Made by a program: the position numbers and the translations under genes. From Klebsormidium nitens (taxonomy: Eukaryota > Streptophyta > Klebsormidiophyceae > Klebsormidiales > Klebsormidiaceae), in assembly GCA_000708835.1 (NCBI GenBank), contig DF236963.1, positions 124,001-188,000 on the forward strand: a stretch of 64,000 nucleotides of DNA. Reading direction: 5' to 3'. Position 1 is the first letter of the stretch; each line of letters begins with the position of its first letter. Shown in pieces: positions 44,516 to 57,900 of this stretch. The notes under the pieces are model-generated. The model did no database searches. It saw nothing but the letters and a program-made list of their open reading frames with translations, and had not been told where the DNA came from.

Positions 44516-46812
44516 TTTCAAAAGTGACGGAAGGAGGGGGAAGCACAGTAAAGGGCTCACTTTGTGAGCACGGTACGTTACTACAAAGGGACGATTTGTC
44601 TAAGAGCGGCTTGTTGAAAACAGAAGGTACTTTGTCACATAAGGAGTGTTGAGCAGTTGAGAGAGTTGCCAGGTCGAGACTTTGCTTGCATGCTGGAACC
44701 TAATAACTATGCATAACCAGAAGGCTGACCTTTATGCTGTGTTTGGCTTCGACCTGCTTCATCCTTGCTTGTCTTGTTGATGCTAAAGATATCGAAATTG
44801 ATAGTCATATTTCCGGGATGAATTCTCGTATGAAAACGTACAGACATCAAAAGGGCAAGTCGACTAGTCTTTCAGGTTGCTAGGCAGCCAGCAGAGTTGT
44901 ATGGCGAAGGATTTGAAGTACTGTCCTCGTCAGAGCTGTCATGCGCAGCCCGGCTCATGCATTCAAGGCCGCGTCAAATCGTCATATTGATGCATACTTT
45001 TTCGGACTTGACCATGGCTGCATTCATTCACACCACACCATATATAGCTATAGATGATCTGATTGAAACACAGATCTTTGATGGCCCCAACTAGCCATCG
45101 TTGCGATACTTGATGGTGGCCATGTATCGCGTGTGTGCATGTGCATGCACTGGTATATGCCGCTATATGTGCACTGACCTGCTCCGAGTCGCGTTCGATA
45201 ATCAAAAATCAAAGGCCATGTGGCACATGCCATGTCCAATTGCAGCATGACCTAATTGGCTAGATATTCAGCATGCCTACCGATTCAGACATGTGCCGGT
45301 ACAATCTTGATCACCTCTCATGCAGGTTTGAACGACTCCTATTGTATCGCGCATACACATTCTTTTGAAAGCGTTCGGACAACCACCAGGTTATAAACGG
45401 TTAGTGGAGCTAGGTGTCGATACTTGGGAGCCGTATATTTTGTTGCGCGATCACAGAGAGTTAAATGGTCGATACGAGTGCATTCAAACGTTCCATGATT
45501 TCTGAAAGGGTGTGACAAATTTACTGTCTGCGAAGAAAACGTAAGGACTGTACAAACCCAGTATTTACAGTGATATGGACGGCTCGTTGTGTTTCTTGTT
45601 CCGTTTCTACTTCGACCATACGTGTTCATTACAACCGAAATCTACCTGAGATTGTGCGGCAGCCGACTAGCAGACCTGCACGACTCTGCTATCAACCACC
45701 GTCGATTCCCACTTGGTCTTGACGTTCAACCTTCGTTGTGGGAAGCCTATTGACTCGATGTTCCAAGGAGACCTTCGAAGGCCCAATGCACGCGGCTTGG
45801 CAATCTCCCCATGAAAAGTTGGCCTATAGCTGAGCTCGACCGTCACACGAGGCTTAGAGAAGGAGGCCAAGGCCTCCCTCCTTCCTCAACTTTCTATTCG
45901 CGAGCAGCTCCTAGATGGTCACAGAGTTTCCAAACCCAGACCCAAACATAACCCATGAAAACCCCACGTACACCCTTTCTAGACGCTTGATCACCCCAGA
46001 CTTATCTTACAAGTGACGTTGATGCCCACACACCTAAGCTTGCGGCAGCGGTTGTGCGCCCATTTACAGTGCCATTTACAAGCATCTACTCTACAGAAAA
46101 CGACATTTCAGCTGTACATCGGAATCTTGGCGATTACGCCCAAGTCCCCCACTTGAGCGACCCCAACTCAAAACCCCCAGTTTCACACACCCGCCCCATC
46201 GTTTATGTACTTTCTATCGTTGCCGTTTTCTTTCGGGTTGCATCCGAGTCAGACCTGCGATCAGAGACAGTACTTATAAGTCGAAAGAAGCTTTGACAAA
46301 CACCCTTGACCCTCAGAGTTTCTGAATATTGCTCGCTTACGGATTGCCGGCATTGTTTTAGCGGTTTGTGCCGGCCTTTGCACATGCACTGTCGACAGGC
46401 GAAAGAATTACGAAGGCGTTAAAGGGAGCCAAAATTAGAATTGAACGACAAGCAACTTAATTCTCTCTGTCGAGTTAAATGTCTTCGACCACGATGATGC
46501 TGCATTCAGACAAGCGGGCTACGTTTGTGTTGTTGGCATCGCAAGACGTTTTACGTGAGCTCGCATGCCCACTTCTTGGCAATTTGCAACTCACTTGGCG
46601 ATGCAGGCGCCTCGACTTGTTCTTGGTGCGAAACTTCTGAAGCTCGTCCCTCCAGCGAGCTGCGACGCATTCGGAAGGTTAGAACTCAAATCAAGACGAT
46701 GTCCGTGATGGCTACGTTTTGATCGAGCGTATACACTACTGCAATCAAACAGCGTATTGATATAAAGGCTCATTTCGTAAATCCGAGCTGCAAGGAATTT
46801 AGTTAGAACTGA
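44516..46812. other. Convergent spacer, no gene seen
   Basis: About 2.3 kb between the 3' ends of the ABA4-like and nuclease genes. AT-rich, with TATATAGCTATAG-type runs around 45040 and a C-rich stretch with CCCAA/CCCCA words around 45940-46200. No exon, tRNA or transposon protein could be supported. Confidence 0.5.
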
Positions 46813-49800
46813 TTAGGAAGCGACCATGGAAATCTGCTTCCCGACAGGTGGGAAGAGACTCCCGGAAGCAGAAGCAACACAGCTACTGCCACAAAGGAAC
46901 AACTTCAGCGAGCCGATTCTCCTGGCCTTCGTGTTTTCCAGTCGCTGATTCCTCCATACAGTTTCAGAAAACTCACTACGCAATGGCTGCCTCAAAGCAA
47001 CTTTGACTTCGAGAGTCCGTTGCAACTCACCAGCATCAGCGTAGCGCTCCTCATTGGCCGCAATCGACATGTTCTTGATGAGAATAATCTCCTCGGCCAG
47101 GGGATCGTGCTGGTTGTCGGCACTGCAGAAATGAAGGAAAGGAGCTTTTAATAGCTAAATAACCTTGATAAAACATGTTTCTGACTATCTTCTTGTTCAC
47201 GCTCTTATGGTGGGAGGTATCTCAGTTTCGGGCTCTCAGTTTTCGAAAAATGAAACATTCTGCAGGGGCATCTTTGACCCGAGTACTCTTGAGGATCTGT
47301 AGGATAGTTCCCCCAACACAGTGCCAAGAAGGTGCTGGAAAACAAAAAAAACTAGGTGCAAAACTTTCATAAGTATTCCCTCTGGCACTTCAGTCAGTTT
47401 ATTGGCCTTAGAGCTCAGAGGATGGTCACAAGCCTTTGGAAAAACGGCTGCTTATGGCAGGGGCTTGCTCCCCCTTCTGTGCACCGTAAGAAATAAGGCA
47501 TGCTCAAGCAACCTCACCCTCCTCTGCAAGGTTAACTTCCAGAGGTGTGTCCACCAAAGATGACCTCTAAGCCAAGCACGTGGATTCTTGAAAACATGAG
47601 CATGTAAACTCACACATCCAGCCTGGCGTCCGGCAAGAGGCGGGCAAATCCATGGCCGGCAAGGTCTGTCCACACCGTCTTGTACTCGGGGATGACGCCA
47701 TCAGACTCCATTAAGTTCTTGTTGACAAAGATTTTGACCTGGAACAATTAAGACGCCGATTCAGTACGCCATGATACGGCACCTGCAATTGTGGACACAG
47801 GTAGAACATGACCCTGCAACTGCAAGAATTTGAAGGATGACAAAGGTCATAATACAACCAGTGTCTTGTCAAGCATTTGCCCTTCCCTTGTGGCCCAGGC
47901 AAAGCCTAATTGCACTAAACCAGACAACTTCCAGCCCTCACAACAGACTACAAAAGCAAGCGCGCAAACCACGGGCCAACTTACGTTGCAGGCGACGGCG
48001 ATGTTGATAGCGTCCGAAGGCTTCGCATCAACGCTCACAATCTCGTTCGAGTTTGCCTGCAGAAAGACAACTTCGAAGATTAGCACATCGTAATTTGCCA
48101 CTTAGGGAGCATCAACACCAGACTATTAAACCTAATATTGCATTGTGATGTGGACAGACATTTTACCAGACAACTGTTAGATAGATGGTGTCTCTCAGTC
48201 AGCTTATTGAGCAGGCTTGCCTCCTTTCAGAAGTTGGTACGCTCCTCAAAGAACTTTGAAAAATCAGACGAGTGCTCAAAGGGAACACAGACTCTGGAAG
48301 CAAACCGCAAAAACGAGTAACGCGCTACTGTAAACGGCAATTTTCTACCTGAGCAAGGTAAATGCGGGCGTGGTACGTATCTACCACCCGTCCCGTCACC
48401 CTGACCATCTTAACCTCCATCTTTGTGGTAGCGCACATCTCGCGGATGACCTCATACATGGTCGGCCGGGCCTGAAAGCAGAGCAAACATTGTTAAATTA
48501 AGTATCGGACCACAAGGCTGTAGGAAAACCACCTGGACAAACGTATCACTGCCACTGTTGATAAAACCCCAGCAGTGAAGTCAAGTTTGTGGACAGGCTA
48601 AATTGATAGCCCTTCTTAAACCATCATTGAGTTAGCCACAACCCTGTTCAGCGGTGCCAATCCGAGAGGTGGGAATAGGTGCTCAACCAGAAATACTGAT
48701 TTTTTAAGCCCGGCGAATCGCACTTGAGAGCAACAGCTTTGCAGCTTTGTGAAGTATGTTCCTTTCCAAAAGGTCCTCCATGATTCAGCTGGAACAAAAT
48801 AGCAAGATTGTGAAGTGCTTCCGGTCAGAAAAATGTTTTGTCTGCCAATATGATGAGACTAAGCAAACAAGCAAAGTAGAGAATAAACTCACGCCAGTCT
48901 CCTTTTTCAGAGCCTGTGTCAGCATCTGGCTTGCTTGACCGTCTGCAGCACAAAGCGGAAGGTAGTCAAAGATAAGGTACCAGGTCAACACAGCAAGTAT
49001 TCCAGCGCCACCAGTCCCTGCTCCTTCATGCAAAAAGTGAACCAAAATGGCTGGCACGAACTTTTGCCTGATTCCTGAAAGGAACGCCTTCAAATCCACT
49101 TTCAAAATGCACAGTTGACAAAGGTTCTGCCAATCTGAAATCAGCAGAGACCAAAATGTAAACCGCCTCATGCAAGTAACTTACTGACGACAATTGGTAG
49201 TACTAGGTCGCTGGCCTCCATCTTCAGAAAGATTGTGGGAACAGCGGCATGGTAGAAGATACGGCCTGCACGAGCGCCAGACACCTGCTTAGCGCGGCGC
49301 AAGTTGGCTTCATAGTAATGGAACACTCCTGCTTACGTAGGATACAAACAGCAGATGGCAAACAGAAGTTAAGTGGAGTGACCAAGGTGGGTTCTGAGGA
49401 ACACAGAGTGCGATGGTGTAAGAAGAGAGATACCAAGAAAAGGAAAAGGCTAAAAACCCTAATGACCAATTCGCAAGAGATGCTTGAAAGGAACACAAAG
49501 CAAAGAGATTGCCTGTAATCATCGTGATACTTCATTGTGAAAAAAGTTGCTGAGAAAGTCAAGGTCCAGCTACTTGGATCTTTTTCTGAACGCACAATCA
49601 ATCCAAAGTGCAACAAATCAGTCACGAGCGGACAATGTCAAGCCAATGCTTGAATCAATGTGAAACTAGAAAACTTCTTCAGTAGGGAGAAAGCAATGTA
49701 AGAGGAATAAAGCAGATGGCGTAAAATAGGTTTCTCTGAGAAAATCTACAATGCACTGCTAAGAAACTTTGTGCTCTGCTGCCAAAGGGTTCACTTAGAA

Positions 49801-50588
49801 GCCAAATAAGGAGTCAACACTAGTTGAACCTTAAAATGCACTTGGAGATATATATGTAGAGAAAGCTCATTCGCTCAAGCTGTCAACCACGCAATCAAAC
49901 AAATTTCAATGCACACAAATACACATACTTTCAAACCGGCAGGGAATTCTTGAATACAATATTCTTATCTGGTAGTTGGTTTGAAAAGGAGAGTGTTTCT
50001 TCTCACATCCTGATGCAAACAGACATAGTAAACCCCTCAATCAAGGCATTATTGCGTCAGCTTGAATTGCTTACATTTCTGAATCACAACCACAGCAGCT
50101 GTCAGTGTCTCAACACAGGCAATTTCAAAAGCCCCTTCACATATCTCTTGCAATTGGGCAACATCAACTGGCCTACTATGAGTATGCTTTGATTAGGTAC
50201 TTCAGCATCCTTCAAACAAATTGACTCACTTAGTTTCAATGCACTTACTTGCATCAATTACAGCAGCCTCCCGAAAATCCTCGTCCGCATGCAGCATATC
50301 TTCACCGGAGCTGCCCTGGTTGTCATTCAGGGCCATGCTGATGACCCTCCTGCGAAGCGTTCTCCTCCGAATACTTCTGCTGCTTGGATGTTCAAATGCA
50401 ACAGCAATGCGAGACATTGGAATTCCACATACTAGTCCGTTATGCACAAGGCGTGTTGGGATTCTGAGAACTGACACCGGCAGGCACCGCACTCGATGAG
50501 TGGCAGCTGTGTGAGCCGCCTCCGCAGGGAGCGCTTGTTGAAGCAGAACATTTGAAGAAGCGAAGCGGTTCACCGCAAGAAGCGCCAT
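46813..50588 (-). CDS. Bifunctional nuclease of the BBD family (DUF151 plus UVR)
   Basis: Plant BBD proteins (bifunctional nuclease in basal defence response) have RNase and DNase activity and a role in abscisic-acid-linked defence. Seven exons on the minus strand: 50588-50249, 49265-49185, 48942-48893, 48471-48349, 48056-47985, 47738-47614 and 47122-46813, all in phase, giving up to 366 residues. The N-terminus is a basic, Ala/Ser/Arg-rich likely plastid leader. The DUF151 domain runs from EDFREAAVIDAS through LKMEASDLVLPIVV, ARPTMYEVIREM, VKMVRVTGRVVDTYHARIYL and IVSVDAKPSDAINIAVACN to VKIFVNKNLM. A UVR-type motif (IKNMSIAANEERYADAGEL) closes the protein. A strong GTGAGT donor inside that motif means the C-terminus may instead be spliced. 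A TATAAAT word lies about 40-45 bp upstream of the ATG. Confidence 0.92.
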
Positions 50589-52852
50589 GGCCCTCACAAT
50601 TGACCCACTGCTTCAAATGGTGAAAGATTTATATTGGATGAAGTGGATGCGTGTAGGCCTTACAATTGTGGGTAAGCAAAGAAGGATCAATTGCAGCTTA
50701 GAAAACGTGCTGCCCTTCAAACCTCATTCCCAATTCTTGCGTCCGGCCCCACTTCTCAAGAAGTTCTGCTCCAAAATGCTGGTTTCCTTCTCAGGCTGGG
50801 GACCTGAGCAGCATGAGCTATACGGTATACTTATGCAGCTGCTGCTGATGCAGGCAGCAGGAGTTCAGTTTTGCTGCGCAAGCTGGTCACAGGCCACATG
50901 ATGATTTGATGTTGGTTACGCTAACGGTCCGACTGTACACTCTGGTTTTTAAGCTACCGTAATTGGTGTAACATTATTGAATAGCATGCAGCCGGTGGAT
51001 GCTAACCGCACACGTCAACCGCGGCCTGATGTCAACCTGTTCATATAATAGGACGCTACCTGAAAAACATAACCCCAAGCAGACTTTAACCTAGCTCCCG
51101 GGCTCAGCTGGCACCTCATCCCTCGGTTAAAAGTAGACCCCGACCCTGAACCCCAGTGAAGACCTAGGATCTAAAACCCAAGAAAAGTCGTCAATGCATG
51201 ATGATTTTCCCGGTGCAATCTGGCGCCAATGATCGATTGATCAACCGTGTAGTCCTACGCCGGCGTCGGACAGCCCACCCCGGCCGGAATGACATCGATC
51301 AGGCCAGCCCGCCATGCGCATGCCAATGAGTGCCTCATCACGTAGTCCGTCCGATTGAAAGATACCACATAAGTGGCTGCTTGTGACCATCCGATTGGAT
51401 TAACCTGACTCAGCAAACCGACTCGAATCCAACTGGTCCGGTCACATTTGAACCGGTTGGTCCACGAACTTTCGTGCACAGCCCGGTACAGATTTTTCTT
51501 GTACGGATATCGTACTTGCCGCAGTCACGTTGAAACTGGCCGCTTCTCACACACACACGAGCCCGGTATAAATGGGTCGGCAACGCCAACCCATTCTGGA
51601 GTCTGGATTCAGCATGCTCTTCGAGCAGACTCCTGGAGCGAGCCTGGCGCCTGGGTCCCCTGTGCAGCACGGATCTAGCATGGCGCAATATTGTCATGCT
51701 TCAACGACGCCCAGCCTCCAGTTCCATGTCGGGAGGCCAATGATGCGACGTACATGCGAGTGATGCGAGCGCGAGTACACATGCTGACATACAGTTGGGA
51801 GATCTCACAAGCAACTGACAAACTGAAGGCCTGAACTTAGCGGCGGTAGTCGATTGTGTCCAGCCGATGATGTATAGAAGAGTAGACCTCTTCAGTCTGC
51901 TGATTGTAACCCTGACATTTTGTGCTCTTGAATACGACTAGTACAGTAAGTTGTTATATAGAGTCCCTTTTCCAAAATGTACCTAAACATCCGCGGAAAA
52001 CAATCTGGTTACGTGACAAAAACAACGATAATGACGGGATAATGACTCGCCGATCTTCCCATGCAGTGACGGCGACAAGGTTGACGAACACTCAAACTTC
52101 TTGTCGGATGGGTTTGAAGGTCATGCACTCATGCACCGGTACCTTGCACATGAACAAGTTGTGCCACATTACAAGTCGCTTGGCCTATCGGCCTTATGAA
52201 TCGGACCATTCTTTGCTTGACTTGAGTTTGCAAAGATTGATATAACAAAAATTTCATGGTATACAATCAATCCTGGTTTCACAGGCTCATACGTATAATT
52301 CGAGTCGTTGCGGACCTCCAATCATGCTTGAGGGTGATCTTTCAGATCATGTCTAGGTACATCAAAGTCGATGCCATGCAAACTTCTCTTGGACCGAGTA
52401 TTTAGCAATTTGAAAATGATCATGGGCCTTCTGATGCATGGGGGATAAATGACCGGCGGATCAACCGGTCGACCAGGATATGGTATCTTGTATACATGAT
52501 TTATCTGAAGCCTGACGTGCACCTGTACACCTGGATTGTGAATACAAAGCCACGCTAGCACCCGCCCAATCAACCTTAGTATCGTCGGGATCATTTTTCG
52601 ATGGCAGCGGCTTGTCCTATTTGTGATACCGAGTGCCGCCATTACTTGTCAAGACTTTACCTTGATTTACTAGCTCGTATTTTTGCACCATGAATACTTC
52701 GACCCAGGCACTACATTTAACACGTTCAGATCACAGATCTCACCGTAGTGCCTGTTGACCTGCCATGCCAGGCCTCACAAGATCAAAACGAATCATGCAA
52801 TTCAGTCACATAGAAAAGGACGGAAAGGCTTGAGAACAAAGCGCAGATGTCA
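50589..52852. other. Spacer without a supported gene
   Basis: About 2.3 kb. It holds the nuclease promoter at its left end and the 3' end of the small membrane protein gene at its right end. Frames are short and of no recognisable composition; there is a C-rich stretch at 51080-51180. I saw nothing else. Confidence 0.45.
50626..50633 (-). promoter_or_regulatory. TATA-like word upstream of the BBD nuclease
   Basis: ATATAAAT on the minus strand, about 40-45 bp upstream of the ATG at 50588, with CCAAT immediately before it. It would imply a very short 5' leader, so it is a tentative core promoter. Confidence 0.35.
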
Positions 52853-53296
52853 TTATGATTTTCGTCTACGACCTTTGCGCTTCATACGAGTCTCCCGTTT
52901 AGTCAACTCGTCATTCACATTTTTCCATGGGGAGTCGTCATCTGGCCCTATTTGATCAAGAAGGTCGTCTGACTCCTGCATGATCGTAGAAAAGAAAGAT
53001 TGCGACGTTTGCATATGAGCAGATGTACAAACGAAGTCCAAGTTGAAGCATCTGCTCAGCACTTATGGACTCAGCGTACTACTTCTAAACGGCAGATTGT
53101 AAAGACAAAAGTCATCACGATCAAGAAACTTCTGCCTCGCAAATTTGTCTTCAAATCTACTTTATGCAATATCAATCCCTTCAACTCACCCGCATCTTCT
53201 CCATGAAGCTCACAGCATAGAATGTGGCAGCGGCTGCGATTATGATTCCACCAACAGAGAGGGCACTGTCGACAATGTTGACTGCCGACATGTTTG
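52853..53296 (-). CDS. Small single-pass membrane protein, last two exons
   Basis: Two exons that join in phase 0: 53296-53190 (enters in phase 1) and 52975-52853 with the stop. The first encodes NMSAVNIVDSALSVGGIIIA and then AAATFYAVSFMEKMR, a clear membrane helix. The second encodes an acidic stretch (ESDDLLDQIGPDDD), a PWKNVNDEL motif and a very basic end (KRKGRRRKS). Splice sites are canonical (GCAG acceptors, CGG|GTGAGT donor). The 5' exon or exons lie upstream, but none fits the required phase. A minus-strand frame at 54186-54614, ending at a good CAG|GTAAGC donor, leaves phase 2 and so does not join directly. I do not recognise the family; a plastid or other organelle membrane protein is a guess. 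Confidence 0.55.
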
Positions 53297-54949
53297 CTGC
53301 AAATGTAAGCGGATTGATGGACCTGGAGGCTTCTCAACTGTTCTACTTGTGCCTTCTCGCCTCTCATCCTAATTTATTGCCTTGGTTTTCATGGTGAAGA
53401 GGAATTCATCAGTCAAGCTTAATGGATATCATGTCCTTTTGCAATTTTCAATGGCTTGATAGTTGACAATGTCAAGTGATGACCAGCTGTGCTTGACATA
53501 CGTCATTCTTGGACTCTGTGGACTTGGCTTAACCTGTGCTCTAAGGGGGACCTGGAGATTCTTCAAACATAGCCTGCATCCGATCCTTGGATGGCAGATG
53601 CATCAGACCCTTCCATGTTGGATCAGAGAGATGAACTCACAACGCAGGTGGTACAATGCTACGAAAGGGCTGAGAGCCAAACCCAGACACTGGAAGCAAT
53701 CAACTATTCCACTCTTCAATCAAGAGTTTTTCCAAATCCTGGTTAGCTATTCTAACATTCAGCAATGCAATCGTTCTCAGGGCTGAAAGTGGACCACTGT
53801 TGTCCTCTAGCTCATGCGTTTATGAAATCGCAGACATGAAAGACTCTTTCAACAGACGTTGTTCTCAAAAGCATCAAAAGATTTCATAAACATTGATTGC
53901 AGAAAACTGTGTGATACGCCAAAGTATTGTTGGACTGTCGTCCACCATGGTTGTCGAGAGCGACGAGTGTGAGAATCTTGTATCAGCCATGTGGCTGGCT
54001 ATGATGGTGGCAAACCACAACAAGACTCAGACGCCATCAATGCATTTCGACAAGGAAGGAAAATTGACAGCAAGTCCCGGCAAAGGTGGCTCATTTGGAG
54101 GATATAGGAAGCTTGCTAGACCTCCGCAAGTTGTCCCTTGGCGGTCCGGCCCCTTGGCGCTCACGACCATGCATTGAAAGGGTGCTTACCTGTCTTGCAC
54201 AATCTTCTGCTGCTCCGCCCAAAGCGAAAGGCCCACGGCGCGACCCACGGTGGTGAAGCTGGAGTCACTCAACCAGCTACTTGGATTTATATGGCCGCCC
54301 GGCCGGCCCCTTCTCAGCTTCTCCAAACTGATCTCCCACGCCCTTGTCCCTTCCCCACCGCTGGCACCAGCTGCCCAAATGTGAGACTCGGAGTCGGAGT
54401 GCATGAAACATTTTAGGCACCTGTAGATGAGAGTGAGAGGAGCAGGTTCTTCAACGATCTTGGACCGTTCAAAATGTCCATCTAACGGCTTCGATCTCCC
54501 CATTAAAGCTGGTGATCCCCCTGCAGGAGTCTGAATCGGAAAATTAGGGTTTCTCCGGCCGCGCTTGCATACAGCGCCATGGTTGTGAGCAAGCTTTCGA
54601 AATTCAGGCGCCATGTAGCAGTTGATGTGTCAGCAAACGCAAGACGGCGTGCAAAAGCATTGCCTTTGAGACCCTTGTATTGACATCACTGTCAGCATCT
54701 TGCGTGTTGCATTAGTCGGGATATGGGGTTGTGACGAACTGTTGGAGCAATTTTACAAAGCAGACATACCCCGCTCCGGCATTCTTCTTTCACGTAGGCA
54801 GAGTAAGCATCCAATTCATCATCGATTATTGGCTACAATCTGCTTATGTTTTCTGAAGCTTTCACCGATTGCGTGTATCTAGCGTGTCAGGGTTAGCACA
54901 AGAAGGAATCTGGAGGTCTAATTCAGCGTTTGCAAACGAAGTAGCCAGG
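53297..54949. other. Spacer likely holding unplaced 5' exons and a divergent promoter
   Basis: About 1.65 kb between the small membrane protein exons (-) and the CFAP53-like gene (+). The minus strand has a 142-codon frame (54186-54614) with a good donor at its end and a basic N-terminus, which may be part of the left gene. The plus strand has frames at 53463-53786 and 53893-54177 that I cannot assign. No conserved motif was found. Confidence 0.4.
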
Positions 54950-57900
54950 ATGAAGCCCACGGCGAGTCGCCGTGTGGCTCCTGACAGCCGCATCTTGAAG
55001 ATGCGGGAATACGAGGACAGGCACAGGGCCTTGACTGAGGCCACTGTTGCTCAGCAACAGATTATGGCTACCGCAGAATGGGAGATGACTACAGACAGGA
55101 GGATCAAAGCTCAAGTAATTCAGGGCCGGTTTCAGCATCTAAAGGATAGGGAGGAGCAGAGACTGGAGGAGCGGAGGGAGAGGCTTGCAGAGATGTTGAG
55201 AGCAGAGGAGGTTCAGTTTCAGCAGGTGAAATTCTAGTCTTTGCTCTCAGTAATATCTGCCCCTCAACACCATCCACATTTGACCCGTTTGGTATCAAGT
55301 GAGCGGGACTTGCAGCTTCTCAGCTTGTGGAGTTTCGGGCCAAAATCAGCACTGCATTTCATGTCGCGGGTTATGAAATACCCAAGCTGTGAGAGCCTGC
55401 CTTTTGCAAAGTCAGACAGTGAAGTGTTCTGCACAAATGACGCTCCAAGGGGCTCACAGGTCAAAGAACTTGGTTCTTTCCTTGGCATTCTACCAAAGAA
55501 ATCTCAACAACTTGGAAAGACCACGTGGGAGAGGGGCTAGGCGAAACATATCCAAAGTGAGGGGCAGCCCTCGGGCTTAGGTGTCCGCACTTCTCTCATC
55601 TGCAGAGTCCAGCTCAGAGTAAGCCCAAACTCAAGGGCGGAGTTGGTCAATCTCCTAGAAGGTCCTGCGAGTGCCTCTGCAGCACCCCTTAATCCCTGTG
55701 CCTTCCTTCTCAGTGAGAGCCAAGCTCATGGTGAAAATGTGCTTTAGAGGATGCACCTGCCGCCTTTCCCTTCAAGCTGTCCTCACAGATTTTCCAAGCT
55801 GCCCAGCTCATTACAAGTATCGACCGTTCTTTTCTTTCCCGCTGTATGCAAGTTCAGTTATGAGCTTTTCTGCTTTGATTTTCCCTACTCACGCGGTTGA
55901 TAGCATTTTGGCCATATGCCATCATGTTGCCATGTCTTATCAATTTGGTCATAGTCCATCTAGATTTCATCTCAAACAAGAGCGGCCAGCCTGGACTTCC
56001 CCAGGAGAAGTGCCAAATGAGCTTATCTCGCATCAGAGCAAGAGCCACCATCTAGACTTTGGGCCTCCATGACTCGGTCGCACAAGAGAGCTGCTACTGT
56101 AACTGTCACACATCTGCAATGAAGGTCGCATGTCATGGGCTACAACAGCAACTCGACCGGGGAAAAGAATGCGGATTGCGGAACTTACATTCGTTTCACT
56201 TTATGTTTGAGTTTTACTTTCCCGTTCACTTTCACCTCACTAGATTGAATGTAGTTCTTTTGTTTCTCTGTTTCGTCATATTCCATCATTCTAAATCAGA
56301 TTGCATCAGACTTCAATTCTGGCGCTCAAGAGCTGCGCCGCCTGGAGATCTCCACCTTCAGGGAACACACGACAAGGCCCAGAACAGCAGATCAGTGAGG
56401 AGAAAAAGATTGCGAAACCCATAAACTTTTCATGGTATAGAATCAGAGTTGCGTGATCTCTTGCTGAGGAGCTGCGCAGCCTGGAGGTGCAGGCCCAGAG
56501 GGAAGGCCCGAAACAGCGGATCAACGAGAGGGAAGGATTGTATGAACTGATAATCTTATACAATCCGGTGTTGTTATTTGCTCAGGAGCTGTGCAGCCTG
56601 GAGATCCCCCCTGAGGGAGCACACGACCAGGCCCGAAAGATCAAAGGGATGAGAGGAAAGGGATTCCAGAAATCTCAAGATTATCATGTTGAGACTAGAT
56701 TAGAATCAGTCTAGAAATAAATTCATGTTGTTCTTTACTCAGGAGCTGCGCAGCCTGGAGATCCCCCCCGAGGAGCGGCGCGCGATGCTGGAGGCGCGGG
56801 CCGTGGAGTTGCGCAACCGGCGCGAGGCCGAGCGCAAGCGGCTGGCGGACGAGCTGCTCTTCCAGCGTTGGCGCGAGGGTTGCGACGCCGTGCGCACACT
56901 CGACTCGAAGCACTTGACCATGAGCGCCGTCAACGGCAGGTGGGGCTGACGTCAGCATAAAAGGCCGCTAGCTGTTTGCTTTGGTTGATGGTGAATTGCA
57001 AAGGGAAGAACGAAAAGGTGGGAGGTGGGAGGAAAGCGTTCTGAGTCGAAGCACCTGACCGTCCGTCTGTCAACGAGCGGTTGGGGCAACACCATTGACT
57101 CCACCGGCGAAGCGACTTTGGCAGACGGCTGGCGTTTGTTTGATGCATAAGCTGTGTGCCTCCGGACGTCGGTGGAGGCTGAAGCAGACTGACGGGTCTG
57201 AGGGAACCGGTATCACGATTAAACAAGGCCGTTCGATGTTGGGTGCCAGCACTTGATCATGTTCGAGAGTACCTAGTTGACTACGTACATCTTCTTATTG
57301 CATTGTTTTCCTTTCATCCACCCTTTTCACCCTTACGGTCATCAGTGATCTCGATTGCTCCTGCTCGTACGTTGAGCTTTCAAAGCTACACACAGGAGAA
57401 AAATTGAGAGCGCAAATACAAACCGTCTCCTATTACGATCCGAAACAGCAGAGTACACGATTTCTTGGTTCCGTTTGCGGCAGGCGCACCCAGCTGGAGG
57501 AGAAGGATAAGATGCATATCTCACCGTCGACAACGGCACCCCTACTCCTACGACTTTCATAAGAAGCTCTTTTCGATAGAAAGAGAACCACTAAAAGCGC
57601 AAACAAAGCGTGTCTCGCAAAAGTCGAGACAGGGAAGAATCCAATTCTCCATTCCGTTTGCGGCAGGCGCGCGCAGCTGGAGGAAAAGGAGAACCGGCTG
57701 CGGACCGAGGCGGAGGAGAAGCGCGCGGTGGAGGGCATGATGGAGCGCGAGCGGCTGAAGAAGGAGGCCAAGGTCGCCGAGGAGAAGCGCAAGCGTGCGC
57801 AGGTCGACGGCGAAGTCGTCAAGCTGCTGGACGAACAGATGGAGCAGCTGCGCATTCTGCAGGTGGGGCTTGCGATCTGGTCATTTTCAATTTTGTGTTG

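Noticed and set aside
49224-49625. Minus-strand frame rich in Leu/Phe that looks membrane-like
   Set aside because: It lies in intron 1 of the nuclease gene apart from its start; the nuclease exons fit phase and homology without it.
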